Source: Nectonema munidae (lineage: Eukaryota > Nematomorpha > Nectonematoida > Nectonematidae). From it: a DNA stretch of 64,000 nt. The position numbers were made by a program, and so were the translations under genes. The stretch spans positions 186,001 to 250,000 of the forward strand of contig JAUIRK010000885.1 of assembly GCA_030549495.1 (NCBI GenBank), read 5' to 3'. Shown in pieces: positions 21,700 through 32,439 of this stretch. The notes under the pieces are model-generated. The model was not told the DNA's origin. It did no database searches and saw only the letters and a list, made by a program, of their open reading frames with translations. Positions within the stretch are counted from its first letter, which is position 1, and every line of letters starts with the position of its first letter.

Positions 21700-21930
21700 G
21701 ATTTCTTTGACACATTTAGCTGATTTTCATAAAAATGAACATCACGACTAAATTCAGCATACTTGAAAATGGGTATATATATATATGTGTAAAAACTTTT
21801 TATAAGTATTTCAATCAAAATTTTAATTTTGACATCAGCTGTCATATTGAAAAGATTTTTTTGACAAGTTTGATTGATTTTCATAAAAAATCAACCTCAC
21901 TACTAAATTCAGAATATTACCCAAAATTAA
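21700..21930 (+). repeat. degraded satellite A (about two units)
   Basis: Phrases such as TGATTTTCATAAAAATGAACATCAC and TTCAGCATACTTGAAAATGGGTATA are the reverse complement of the 150-bp satellite unit arrayed at 59,830-61,310. Only about two diverged units remain. Confidence 0.7.
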
Positions 21931-22044
21931 GTAATTTAAGTTTTACAATTTTTAAGTAAATTATTTAAGTTTTAACTGTTTTAAGTAAATTCAGAAAAAT
22001 AAAAAAACAATAAAAATTAAAGAAATGTAATAATCGTCTGTAGA

Positions 22045-22140
22045 TGTGATGAAGTGTCCTGTGATGAAATGTCCTGTGATGAAGTCTTATGTGATGAAAT
22101 GTCGTGTGATGAAGTGTCGTGTGATGAAATGTCGTAACAC
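22045..22140. repeat. ~15-bp minisatellite (TGTGATGAARTGTCS)n
   Basis: About six units of a 15-bp repeat alternate GATGAAGTGTC and GATGAAATGTC. The reverse strand reads as a His-rich repetitive frame, which I regard as a by-product of the array. Confidence 0.8.
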
Positions 22141-22560
22141 GAGGTGGAAGTAGGAGAGGCCTTGCCCATCCATCTCCAAATTTTTTAATTAAAATTTTTA
22201 ATATGAATATATTCATACATTTTAAAAAATAAGTAGTGGTATTGAAAGCAGCAGCTAAAAATATATATATAACGAATTTCATTATTAAAATTCTCACATA
22301 TGTGACATGCCCGCCGACTAACAAAATCTTAAAAATACCTGCATCGAGTATATTATATTTTAATTAACATCAATTTATTTGATAAATTAGCGTATATTTA
22401 ACTGATTTTTTTGATCAAAATGTTCAATACTACATTTTATCTTTTTTTTGGCTTCTATATTATAAATATAATAAAGATGTCCGAAATAACAGTTTATAAA
22501 ACACTTGGAGTAAATTAAAATTTTATATAATAAATATCTATTATATAAATTTAAAAATAC

Positions 22561-22630
22561 CTGGAATATGAACAAGCTGTTTTAAACGAGTTAGAACTTG
22601 AACTTTTTATTGAACATTTATCATCAAATT
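22561..22630 (-). CDS. small Ser-rich host-gene exon (alternative to a 3' UTR)
   Basis: On the minus strand a CACCATCTTTTAAG acceptor and an ATTCCAG/GTATTT donor bound a 70-bp segment encoding FDDKCSIKSSSSNSFKTACS. It enters with two bases completing a codon, matching the exit of the exon at 22,674-22,853, and leaves with two bases, matching the exon at 14,030-14,115. The upstream intron would be only 43 nt. The alternative reading is that the gene stops at 22,624-22,626, with an AATAAA just beyond (about 22,605-22,611). In that case this segment would be 3' UTR and the exons further left belong to another gene. Confidence 0.4.
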
Positions 22631-22673
22631 CTTAAAAGATGGTGAAAAATATTATTCGTTGGCAAATTAGTAC

Positions 22674-22853
22674 CAGTTATCGCTGATTTACCGTCTATAT
22701 TGAAATTTTCACGTAATTCAAACGGCGGTCTCCTGTTTTTTTTTTGAATTTTTCTTTTTTCAGGGAAATTTTGAGAATGCGTATTGATACTTTCAGGCTG
22801 ATTCAAAACAATTTTGTATTGTTGTCTTTTTGGACAAGGTAAATTATAAATAT
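22674..22853 (-). CDS. host-gene exon, Lys/Asn-rich
   Basis: This 180-bp minus-strand segment is bounded by a TTTTTTTAATTAAG acceptor and an ACTG/GTACTA donor. It encodes IYNLPCPKRQQYKIVLNQPE and later KRKIQKKNRRPPFELREN. Both ends are phase 1, so it joins cleanly to the exon at 22,904-22,972 (codon GAT across the junction). If the donor is ignored, the frame continues to a stop at 22,624. The composition is unlike chance frames in this AT-rich DNA. The family is not recognised; the basic cluster could be a nuclear-localisation or nucleic-acid-binding segment. Confidence 0.5.
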
Positions 22854-22903
22854 CTTAATTAAAAAAATTATTTATATAGATCGAAATTTAAAAATTATAT
22901 TAC

Positions 22904-22972
22904 CCTTATTAGCTGTAAGTTCATACATGACTTCAAGTACATCAACATCCTGACTATCAAGGCTACTTGAAT
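22904..22972 (-). CDS. small acidic host-gene exon
   Basis: This 69-bp minus-strand exon follows a strong acceptor (TTTTTTATTGTTTAG) and ends AATAAGG before GTAATA. Phase 1 applies at both ends. The peptide is SSSLDSQDVDVLEVMYELTA plus NK. The Ser/Asp-rich opening echoes the openings of the cassette exons (DEDSL). Upstream exons, if any, lie beyond 22,972 and I did not find them. Confidence 0.5.
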
Positions 22973-22974
22973 CT

Positions 22975-23885
22975 AAACAATAAAAAACCTGGTTAAGAAT
23001 ATATTCATTTAATAAAGTAAATTAAATTTTTGAATATCCGTTGCAAAAATATAAGGAAAAGAAAAATTATTTGAGAAAGATATTTGAAAAAAGTAAAAAT
23101 CAGTGTCGTAGTCTAGGAGGAGACCTGGTTGGCCGGCTTTCTCTTAGAAAATGTCTTAACTTAGTGAAAATAATTATATTATCTAAAAAAGCAGTTTTTT
23201 AAGTAATTGTACCAAGAAACCACATTTTAGATAAAATTAGCTCAACATTTTTTTGATAGGGACTAAACTTTTTTTTAATTTTCAAAATTTATTATAAAAG
23301 AATTTTTGTCCAGTGAAAGCACCGCGATTATTACCCGTCATTAGGATTGCACTGTCAGCTCCCAATCCCACCATAACTGTGGATGACTCGACATATTTTA
23401 TAAATCAATATACTTTGTTAGTAATTGTGATCGCGTCACTATATTTTAGGTCAACAGGAGAAAAAAATCTCTTATATATGATAGAGTCCTTAACATGGCG
23501 AAAACAAATTGATAATTCTTGATGTCAATATTTTCTACACTTAGGATTGAGTACATTCCCATTTCTTTTATTTAATCTCCAAAAAAATGAATAAGTCTTT
23601 GGGCTAAAATTATTAGTTACGCAAACTTGAAAACATATAATTTAGAGATTTATAGCTTTTTACAAACTCTTGCACTCCTTTGAAAGATAAAATAGGTTTG
23701 ACTAGAAGGAATACTACAACGTGGTAGAGACGAATGTGTCAGTGACATTTGCTGATCTTTTTCTGGCTCTTCTGTATGATGCTTTGATACTTTAGCTTTT
23801 ATCAAAAGCAATTTTAAATTTTTTAAGAATTAAAAATGACAGAATATCATCTTGCTGCATTTTTTCAATTAAATTTCTATAATAA
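22975..23885. other. stretch without recognised feature
   Basis: AT-rich sequence, probably intron or upstream region of the minus-strand gene. The block 23,310-23,420 is less AT-rich and of unknown origin. Confidence 0.3.
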
Positions 23886-23889
23886 AATA

Positions 23890-25330
23890 AGATTTCAAAA
23901 TATTATGGGTTTATGGCCATATTTGAGGATTTTGATCGCTTTCTTATTTCTGAGATCTTCTGGGGCTCTCCATTCGTTGGCAGTACCGTTGAACGTATGA
24001 AAGGTCCAGTCAATATCTCCCTTGTCTTTAAGTGTGCGATTGTAGGCTTGAACTGTATCATAGCGGGAGATTCATCAATTGTCATCTTCAGGTATGTTCT
24101 CTGGAGGCTCTTCAGGTATATCTTCGGATAGTATGTGTGAAAAGATTCCCTTTATCTTTTCCTGGTGAAGAGTTTCCGCTCCAAGAGATATTTTAATGTG
24201 AGGACAATGTTAGTACCTAAAATTGGAATATCTTCATCGCTTTTAATTACTTCTATGAAACCTTTCGCTCTTTCTTCTTCACCTTTGTTTGTTCATCTTC
24301 TATGTCGCATAATATGTTTTCATAATTCTCACCAAACACTTCAGCAAAGATCTTGTCAAAGAGGTTTTCACTTGGTTCATTTTTGCATGCAATCCTGTTG
24401 ATGTTATTAGCTGTTTCAATTACTTCATCAATTTCAACTTTCAGACGTTTTAACGCCTTATCTTTGTCATTGAGTACATTAATAAAGGATGCGAGATTCT
24501 CTAACGATTCAGTTACTTTTAGATCGAGACTCACTGACAAGCCACTTTCTTCTTTGCCGGGATCGGTATCGGTATCCCGCTCTGACAGGACTTGTTGTTG
24601 GATTGCTGCATCCTTGATATTAGGGAGTCTTCATCAAGGGCAGCACCGATCTGCTCTTCAGTGAAGAGCTGCACAGGTGGGTCTTCTAAACCCCCTGAGC
24701 TGCAGATAATTGTAACGTCTGCTAAAATTTTGAAGAACCTTTCACTTCTTTTGGCTCGGGCGTTTTGTCTTCGCCTTTGCTGTTTGGTACCCGCAAAAGG
24801 GTTGTTGCGTGTACCTTAGTGACAGCTCTGCAGTTGGAATTAATAAATTAGACGTTGCGTTGACATTCATCTGGCAAAGGAGTTGCTTCCCAATTACATT
24901 GAGTAGCTAGGCAGGCAGTTGTAGCCAATGTGTTATATGGGGAGTAGCAAAAGCTTCTATATTTCTCTCGATTATCATGAAAAAGGCTAGGATAGTATTA
25001 TCTGCATTTCTTATTTGCGGAGGAAGAGCAAGTTGAAAGACTTATATTCTCTTTCGAGCTACAGTTATAGGAGACTCTGTAACATAGCTTACCGATTCTA
25101 TGTTACAAGGGTCTTATTTCACATCTAAAGGCAAATGTCTTGGCGTGGGAATAGAAACAACATTCGAGCTTGCAGTACTTATAGGTATTAGACTAACAAA
25201 ATGAGCATTAGGATTTCTTGAGAACAATAAGGTTCGATAATTTCAGAAGTAGAAAAGAAAGATTAAATCAAGACCGTTTGGCGCCAGTACATGAAGCATG
25301 GGATGGATTTTTAAATATTTAAAGGAATTT
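23890..25330 (-). other. degraded coding-like tract, possible viral fossil
   Basis: Base composition here is distinctly higher in GC than the surroundings. The minus strand shows protein-like stretches in three consecutive parts (about 24,840-25,320, 24,250-24,830 and 23,890-24,240). One part is a long acidic/Leu-rich helical-looking segment at 24,253-24,540. The order and character suggest a captured gene block of a non-segmented negative-strand RNA virus (nucleoprotein-like, then phosphoprotein-like). A retroelement gag is the main alternative. It is clearly broken and old; the family is not established. Confidence 0.3.
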
Positions 25331-25334
25331 TGGT

Positions 25335-26000
25335 AAAAACAAAAACATTAAATAAAATGAATATCTCTGAATGAGGGTGGTATAATTTTAAATTCTGTAA
25401 TAAAAGTTTTGATAATACAACCAAGGCATTTACCCTAACTTCTGTATTTTATTATGTTAATTTAACTTTTTCATGTACTGTTATCAAGAGATAAATCTAT
25501 TAAGCTTTATATTATATAGAATATTTTCTTGACCGCTGGACAATTCAGTCTTGAGATAATTTGCCGTCTGGACAATTCGGACTCTAAATATATTGATATC
25601 AATATTGCTTTGCGTCCGAATCTTTCCTGAACTATAGCTATGTGCTAAGAAAAATATTTAGCCCCCCTCCCTATAAAATTTGTTGGTCCTTATTTAATTC
25701 CGATTACATTACTGTTACTGGTAAACATAAATTATGACTTAAATTTGGATTGACTATTATATTAAATTAAATGAATACGAAATGAATAATAAAAAAACGA
25801 GATTTCAAATATCGAAGTCTGCGCCTTAAAACAAGAAAAGTAATATCAAAAATCTACCCACAAGTAAAACAATTTTAAATATTTGAAATAAAGGTATCGA
25901 ATTGAGAGAATTCAAAACAAGGCGTACTTGCAACGATCACAAAACAGCCTTTTATCAAGCAAATTATTACGAAAACTTGTGTGCACACATAAAAAAAATT
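25335..26000. other. AT-rich stretch
   Basis: A short imperfect repeat of TGGACAATTC lies at 25,535-25,580. Nothing else is recognised. Confidence 0.3.
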
Positions 26001-26008
26001 ATCTATAT

Positions 26009-26458
26009 CAGAGGTACTCAATTGGCGGCCCGCGGTCCGAATCCGGGCCTTTTGAATGTTGTAGTTGGACCCCAGACGAACATTATTATTTAGAATTTCA
26101 ATCATTATTTATTATTAAAATGAACATTGATTTGTTAATGAAATTATAATTTTATTATTATTAAGAGTTAACGCAAAGTACAATATAATTTATTTCCATT
26201 GAAAATGTTATTTTCCTAAACTAAACTTTATCTTATCTTTATCAATATATATTCAATATTTTATTATTTTCACGTTTTCTAAAATAGGATAAATAATATA
26301 AACAATGAATATGAAATTAATAAAAATAATATGGTTTACTATTCTTTTATGAGATGGTTGTTTTATTTTCTTTATTTCATGTAATAAAAATTTTGGACCT
26401 ACGCATACATTGGAACTTGTCTAACTGGACTTTTGCTTATAATAGTTTAGTAGCCCTG
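26009..26458. mobile_element. hAT-type MITE, 450 bp
   Basis: The left end CAGAGGTACTCAATTGGCGG matches the inverted right end CAGGGCTACTAAACTATTAT at the terminal positions. The flanks are ATCTATAT (26,001-26,008) and ATCTACAT (26,459-26,466), an 8-bp duplication with one change. The left subterminal block GGCCCGCGGTCCG is GC-rich, as in many hAT MITEs. The interior is AT-rich and non-coding. Confidence 0.8.
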
Positions 26459-26469
26459 ATCTACATCAT

Positions 26470-26890
26470 ACATTTAAAGGTTTTGGTAGGTATTTAGTCT
26501 GACCTTCAAGATATAAGAATTGGCAGGAATATAAGTTAAGAATTATAACACAATATAGGTTCCTTTAGAAATATGGTTACGAGTTAAAAAAATATATAAA
26601 TAAAATTATACCATAATTTGAATATAAATAATAGGAGGGACTACAAGATTCTTGCAGACGACTATTACTTTCTGAAGACATTAAAAATTTGTAATATATA
26701 AAAATGCTAGATAAAAAATAAAATAATAATTTTAATACAAAACAGAATCAAAAGCATAAATATCTAAAAATATCGATCGAGTATTCAATCCATTCTCTAA
26801 AAAATTATAACTCAAAAATAACTATACTAAATTTAAAGGAAATACATTTTATAAATTTTAACATTTTACTCTCCGATATTACAAGTACTA
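26470..26890. other. AT-rich stretch
   Basis: No feature is recognised. Confidence 0.3.
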
Positions 26891-26891
26891 T

Positions 26892-27012
26892 AAGGTTGGT
26901 TAGATACTAGGCTTCGATACCATAAGGTCTTGGATTCAATCTAGCATCAAGCCTTTTTGTTTATAGTTTTAAAAAAGCTGTGTAGTTGCACCATGTCGAT
27001 AAAAATATTCTA
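26892..27012 (+). repeat. tRNA-like SINE, family 1, diverged copy
   Basis: GGTTGGTTAGATACTAGGCT, AAGGTCTTGGATTCAATCTA and GTCGATAAAAATA align in order with the copies at 5,168 and 51,137. The B box is mutated (GGATTCAATCT). Confidence 0.6.
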
Positions 27013-27014
27013 AG

Positions 27015-27405
27015 TTAGATTTACCATTTTTTTATATAGAATATACTTTCCAAAATGAATAGATATGCTCACAAGGTTGGTAAAGATTATTATAAAACAA
27101 ATCAGTTTGAATGGTCATGAGTTGTACGATTGAGGAAGATAGACAAGTTGACTAAAGCCTTAAGAAGTATGGGAATTGAAGAGATGTTTGAATAAAGCAA
27201 TTAGTTTAGATACAAGTAAGAGTAAAAAGCTAGTGGTGAAAACAATGATATTATAAAAAGAATTGATTTGCTATCAATATTTCAAATTGATTTATAAGTG
27301 AACTTAAATGAAGTAGAAGATTTGCATAGATAAAAATCCCAAAAGGGAATGGACTGCGACGCGAATATGATAGCAATAATATTACAATGCGAGGGTGAAA
27401 ACAAA
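27015..27405. other. unassigned stretch upstream of a LINE end
   Basis: No element end or gene is recognised. The LINE homology becomes clear only from about 27,410. Confidence 0.3.
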
Positions 27406-27409
27406 TGTA

Positions 27410-27810
27410 TATTTGAAAGACAACCTGACGTGTCGGTTCTGCAACGCATTCTTCTAAACACCACACCACCTCGCCTTCCTCTGTCCATTCTTCATCTTAC
27501 TCCGACACAAACTCATCAACACTTGCGCCTCAACACTTGGCGACTTTCCCCCTAATGTAAGCGACATCATTACTCACCCAGAACTCTTGAACTTACTCTC
27601 CGCCTTGATAGGCACTATTGAACCCATTCTTCACCTTAGCCCACAATAAAACCGACAATCCTTCTCTATATATATTTATCATTTCTAGAATACTCTTAGC
27701 ATACTTCTTAGCATTCTTTTCTTCAACCTTATCAAGCAATTTGCAAGCATTTCAATTAAATTTAGAAATTGGTTTGACATCTCTACCTACTATATAATAA
27801 AATAGAATTC
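27410..27810 (+). mobile_element. 3' end of an RNase H-bearing LINE, copy 1
   Basis: The plus strand encodes TCRFCNAFF, then TPHHLAFLCPFFILL and PELLNLLSALIGTIEPIL. This matches the C-terminal CX2C...H finger and tail of the LINE at 39,955-41,460 (CRFGCPYIETPLHIILFCP). Stops interrupt it. The non-coding tail ends near CTACCTACTATATAATAAA. The low-AT, pyrimidine-rich composition contrasts with its surroundings. Confidence 0.65.
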
Positions 27811-27896
27811 TATAAAGCTATTTTAAGTTTTTGTTTGTATATAAATAATATTAAATTTAGTTAACCAATAAAAATCTGAGCTTCAATGATTTTTAT

Positions 27897-28040
27897 GATT
27901 TACCTCTCAGCTTAACAGTTGAAGTTCAGTGATTCTATCACAAAGGCTTCCGACTCTTAAAGACAAAATCACAAAAACTGTGATTAATCATCCCAAGTAT
28001 AATCCGAGCATATAGTCTTATGGGAGAAAGCACTTTGATA
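27897..28040 (+). repeat. SINE-like repeat, family 2, copy 1
   Basis: It shares TACCTCTCAGCTTAACAGTT, CACAAAAACTGTGA, the GAGCATATAG block and GCTTTGATATC with 36,195-36,375. The other copy keeps a clear B box. This copy's B box is mutated. Confidence 0.6.
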
Positions 28041-28044
28041 TCCA

Positions 28045-28237
28045 ACCAACCAAATAAAAAATTAAGTTATATTATTGTTTTAAATTATTTTTATCATTTA
28101 ATTTAAAATTAATAATTATATTAGTTTTATGCTGAGAATAATTCTTCTATGTATATTTAACTTATTTATTGTATGTTTAAATTTGTTTTGATCTCTTTGG
28201 GTGTATTTGGTATAATTGAGTAAAAAGTCTCACCTCC
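28045..28237 (+). mobile_element. solo end of DNA element X
   Basis: The right tip inverted reads GGAGGTGAGACTTTTTACTC, and the following ~190 bp (including AGAATAATTCTTCTATGTAT and TTTGGGTGTATTTGG) are the reverse complement of 39,681-39,870. No opposite end is adjacent, so this is a truncated copy. Confidence 0.6.
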
Positions 28238-28239
28238 CA

Positions 28240-28995
28240 TCAGAAAAAACACTCAAAATCTTCATTTACGGTACTAAAAAGTTGTTCATAAAATTATACA
28301 ATCAAAAAAACACATCTATGTTTTTTCTTGTACACAATCAATTCCCCTTAAACACACGGTATGTAAACTCCTTTACCAAGTCGGATTAAAAATTTTTGTC
28401 AGCCGGTTCTGTTACAAAAAAAGTCAAATTTCTCAGCAAATAAACTGATCCATTTTGATTATTTCCCAATAAAATTTTAAAATAATGGTTAAACAAGCAT
28501 TATTATAATGATGTTGTGGGTGCTTATTTTACTGTACGGTCTGTACTATATATATAAATTGAATATTTTATCTTTCGCCGAAGTCACAAAATTTCGTAAG
28601 AGGGTTCTAACGAACCGGCTCAATCCCACTACTGCCTTTAACTCTTATCCGATTAAACCGGGTGCAGAAGGCCCATCAACTAGAAAATATAAAACCAATC
28701 TTAGAATTTAAAATTTTTGCGCCTATAAAAAGAGGAATTCTTAGATTAACATATTTTTAAAAAATTTAAATTAATGTTCAAAAAAATATTTTAAAATTAG
28801 GAAATATGATGGGAACATTTTTTTTCCATAAAAATATAAATTATTTTAATAATTTACTTTCAATAATAACTATAAATTATAAATTTTTTCATTTTTTATA
28901 TTTTTTCTAAAAATTTTAGCTTTTTGAATTCCATTTCAAAATATTTGTTCTAATTTCTAAAAAAAATTTTCCTCAAACATGGATTAAAATATTTT
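28240..28995. other. AT-rich stretch with inverted GCCGGTTC motifs
   Basis: GCCGGTTCTGTTAC (28,403) faces an inverted GCCGGTTCGTTAG (28,607-28,619), about 200 bp apart. This may be a small degenerate inverted-repeat element. The remainder is featureless. Confidence 0.3.
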
Positions 28996-28999
28996 TCTA

Positions 29000-30790
29000 T
29001 TCTTGAAAAAGAACTCAATTTTAAGATAGATGATAGTAGTGATGATGGGCATTATGCAGATCTTTTAGAAGACGAATATGTTCCATCTTTAGAAAGCAGT
29101 TCTGAAGAAAAGCGATTATGATTGTAAAGTTGATGCTGATGACGAAGAAAATATTAGTGATACAAATGATAATCAAAATTACCTATTTTCAAATGAGATG
29201 CATTCAGTATCGAAACGTGATAGACCAGAATAATTTTATTTTGCAAAAGATGGGAATCTAGACATCCTTTCAAAAATAAACATTAAAACATAATATAATT
29301 AAGTCTCGTTCAAAATCTAAAAATATGCCTAATTCTAAAAATTAGGATTACAAAAATTATTGCAAAAAAAAGTATATAGTAAATCAGAAAAAAGTGAATG
29401 GCAGCTAACTGATGATGATGATACTCTTGTTTTCATTGGCTTGGTACTTGTTGCTGGTAATTTGAAGCAAAATAATCTTTCAATAGAAAAAATCTGGGAT
29501 CGTATATATGGTTCTCCTATTTTTCGAGCAACAATGCCCTAATACCGTTTCAGAGCTATTAGCAGTTTTATTAGATTTGATGATAAACAGAGTAGGCCAT
29601 CAAGAAAAGCTTGTGATAAGTTAGCTCCAATACGAAAAGTATTTGAAGAAATGGTAAATTGTTTTTGAGATATTATACTCCTGGTGAATGTCGTACAGTA
29701 AACGAACAACTAATTTCTTTCAGATGTCGCTGTCCATTCACACAATAGTTTCCAAGCAAGCCTGATATATACGGAATGAAAGTATTTGGGATATGTGATT
29801 CGAAAACCTTTTATCCATTGAAAGCGAGGCTATATTTAAGAAACGAATTCGGTATTCGTCAAGAGGGTCTTGCTCAAAAAGTCGTTTTGGAACTTTCAAT
29901 CAAAACGGAAGAAATATCACAGTCCACAATTTTTTACAGATTTAAAACTAGCACAAACACTATTACAAAATGGCTTAACTCTGCTAGGTACTATCAGAAA
30001 AACAAAACCTTTATACCAGAAGCATTTTTTCAATCAAAATACAAACAAGTAAAAAGTCCTCTCTATGGATTCAAGAAAAACATTACCTTAGCTTCTTATA
30101 TACCAAAAAAGAACAAAACTATTTCGTTTTTGTCAAGTATGCACCAGAGCGATGATGTGTCAGAAAATAAAAAAACCTGAAATAAATTTATATGATAATG
30201 AAACTAAAGGTGTAGTAGAAGATCAAGTTGCACATCGCTTTATGTCTAAAAGAAAGACAAAAAGGTGGCCTTTATGTTTCTTTTATAATTTGTTAGATGT
30301 TATAGTTATAGCTGCTTTTATCATATGGATTCATAAATATCCTTCATTGCAGATGAACAAAAAGTTCACACGTAGAATTTTTTTTAGAAAAACTGTCGGA
30401 ACAACTTGTTTCCAAACATATCAGGAAAAGAATTTAAGGCAAGGAACTACAAAAACAGAGAAAAATGCTCATGAATTCACGGAATTTTTGTTGCAAAATG
30501 AACAAACCGTAGAAACTCTGAAATCCAAAAGGAGGATATGCTATATTTGCCCTTCAATGAAAGACAGAAAAAGTAAGCAAATTTGTTTTCATTATAATAA
30601 AAACGTTTGTGGTGAGCACTCCACATCGAAAAGAATATGCATAAATTGTGCTTAGATATTTTTTTATTCATTATTTGAAAATAAAAATATTTTGAGTAAT
30701 TTTTTATACTTGGTAAACTTTTTTACAAGGTTGGGTTTATGAAGCCCACTTTTGTCTTTTGTGTGTTAAAAAAGCATTGTCGTACAAGGG
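29000..30790 (+). pseudogene. piggyBac transposase relic with right terminus
   Basis: The pieces follow piggyBac order. An acidic N-terminal region (DDEENISDTNDN, about 29,010-29,180) is first. Then come DTLVFIGLVLVAGNL with FRATMP (29,360-29,542) and FIRFDDK (about 29,570). Then the catalytic-domain pieces KPDIYGMKVFGICDSKTFY (29,756-29,815), NGLTLLGTIRKTKP (about 29,972-30,015) and KRKTKRWPLCFFYNLLDV (from about 30,248) follow. A C-terminal Cys-rich finger (CYICPS...CFHYNKNVCGEHS) ends at 30,655. Several stops and frame shifts separate them. The right end CGTACAAGGG abuts TTAA at 30,791-30,794, the piggyBac target. No matching left terminus was found. Confidence 0.85.
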
Positions 30791-30794
30791 TTAA

Positions 30795-32435
30795 CAATAA
30801 TAAATCTTTAACTTTCACCACTCACAATTATCATTTTCTTATTTTTCGACACAGTCTTAACAGCGATTATTATTTTACTTTTGACATATGCAATCACATC
30901 ATGGTGCATGGTTTACAAAAATTTGAAATCTTATATTTTTTTGAGGAAAGCTTTAAAATATTCTAGGTGCTCTCAAAAAGACGTTCTTCTTTTCAAATTC
31001 TCTACTTTTCGATGTTCTATTGGAAAAAATGTTTTTCTCTCCCAAGCTTTCTAATATAAGTAAGAATTTTATCTATTTATCTTTTGAATTAAGATTTTCT
31101 TTTAGCTTCCACTTCTCAAATATTCATTTATGGATTCGCTTTTTAACAAATACTTCTTATTGAGTGAGTTAATAAATATTAACCTAATCTATTACATTTT
31201 GCACACACTAATTATTTACATATATTATATGTAATCTCACAAATATAAATGTATATAAACGCATTAAACATAATTGATGTAATTTTTATTTCACTAATAA
31301 ACTATTTTCAACTCCTTACTCCCACAACAGTTTACATGACGAAATTATATAGTAAACTGAAAATTGATCCCTAGTATCCAGATTCTGCGACTATCTTTAA
31401 TCATTTGTATCAAACCCTTATTAGCTTTGGTTGTATCTTCCATTAAATATCTTGGCGTTTTCCTAATAAACTACACTTACTCATAAAAATAAACGTTCCC
31501 ATCTATTTGGAGTACGAGAAATCAATTTTGACTTTAGAAAACTTTACTTCTCTCCTATAATTATGATTTATGAGCAAAGTGACAACACGGACAGTCCCGA
31601 TTTTCAACAAATTGTCCCGCGTCCTGTAGCATTTTTAAAAAGTCCCGATTTTATAAAAGAATGCACAAAAAGCCAGAAAGCGGCATGATAAGGAGATGGC
31701 AATATACGGTTTACGGTAGCCATGTGACTACTTCGCCAGGATATGAATTTCATATTATTTATATTAATTTTATAATTGTTATAATAATAACAATTGTTAA
31801 AAACTGATTATCGAGAATTATTTACAGATTTAAATTATATATTTCTCTTTGTTCGTCTTTTGTCGAAGTTTTTAATTTTTGCTGCTCAATCAATTTTTAG
31901 TTTGGTAAAAAATAATTATCACTAATTAGAATTGTTATTTACTTGATTTATTTTTTAGTTTAAAATTTTTTGTTTTAGCAGTATCATCAATAAAAGCTAA
32001 ATAAAAGATGATTGTTCGAAAATATCAAAAAAAAATTTTTTTTTCATAAATGAAAATTTCGAGTTTGTAAAAAAAATTATGAAAAAATTAATTTTCAAAA
32101 TATATTACTTTTTAAAAGTTCTTCACTAAAAAATTAATTGTAGAAAATTGGCTGAATCATATCCCTTCAAATTTTGTGACTTTTCCTAAAATCGCTAGCT
32201 GCATCTTTTGAAACCATTATCATGGTAGTTGATTGACCCTTTCATGTCCAAAACTGTAAATCAAAAATTAAAATTTTTCAGTAAAATTTTAACATTATCT
32301 GTATCTAACCTTATAACTTAGGATCTATATTATTATAATACATTGAAAGTTTATAATTATATACAGTTTGGAACGCATAACACTTTATATATTTAATTTT
32401 TTGAATAATCATGGCTACTTTTTAGAAAATGTCAA
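30795..32435. other. AT-rich stretch; one transposon-like tip near 31,585
   Basis: The sequence around 31,580-31,740 (GACAGTCCCGATTTTCAAC and AAAAGTCCCGATTTT) is GC-richer and resembles the 5' tip of a DNA transposon, but it is not delimited. The rest shows only AT-rich DNA. Confidence 0.35.
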
Positions 32436-32439
32436 TCAA

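Noticed and set aside
21582-22324. Frames on both strands around 21.6-22.3 kb
   Set aside because: They fall in degraded satellite A and in the GATGAAGTGTC minisatellite (His-rich reading), so they are repeat by-products.
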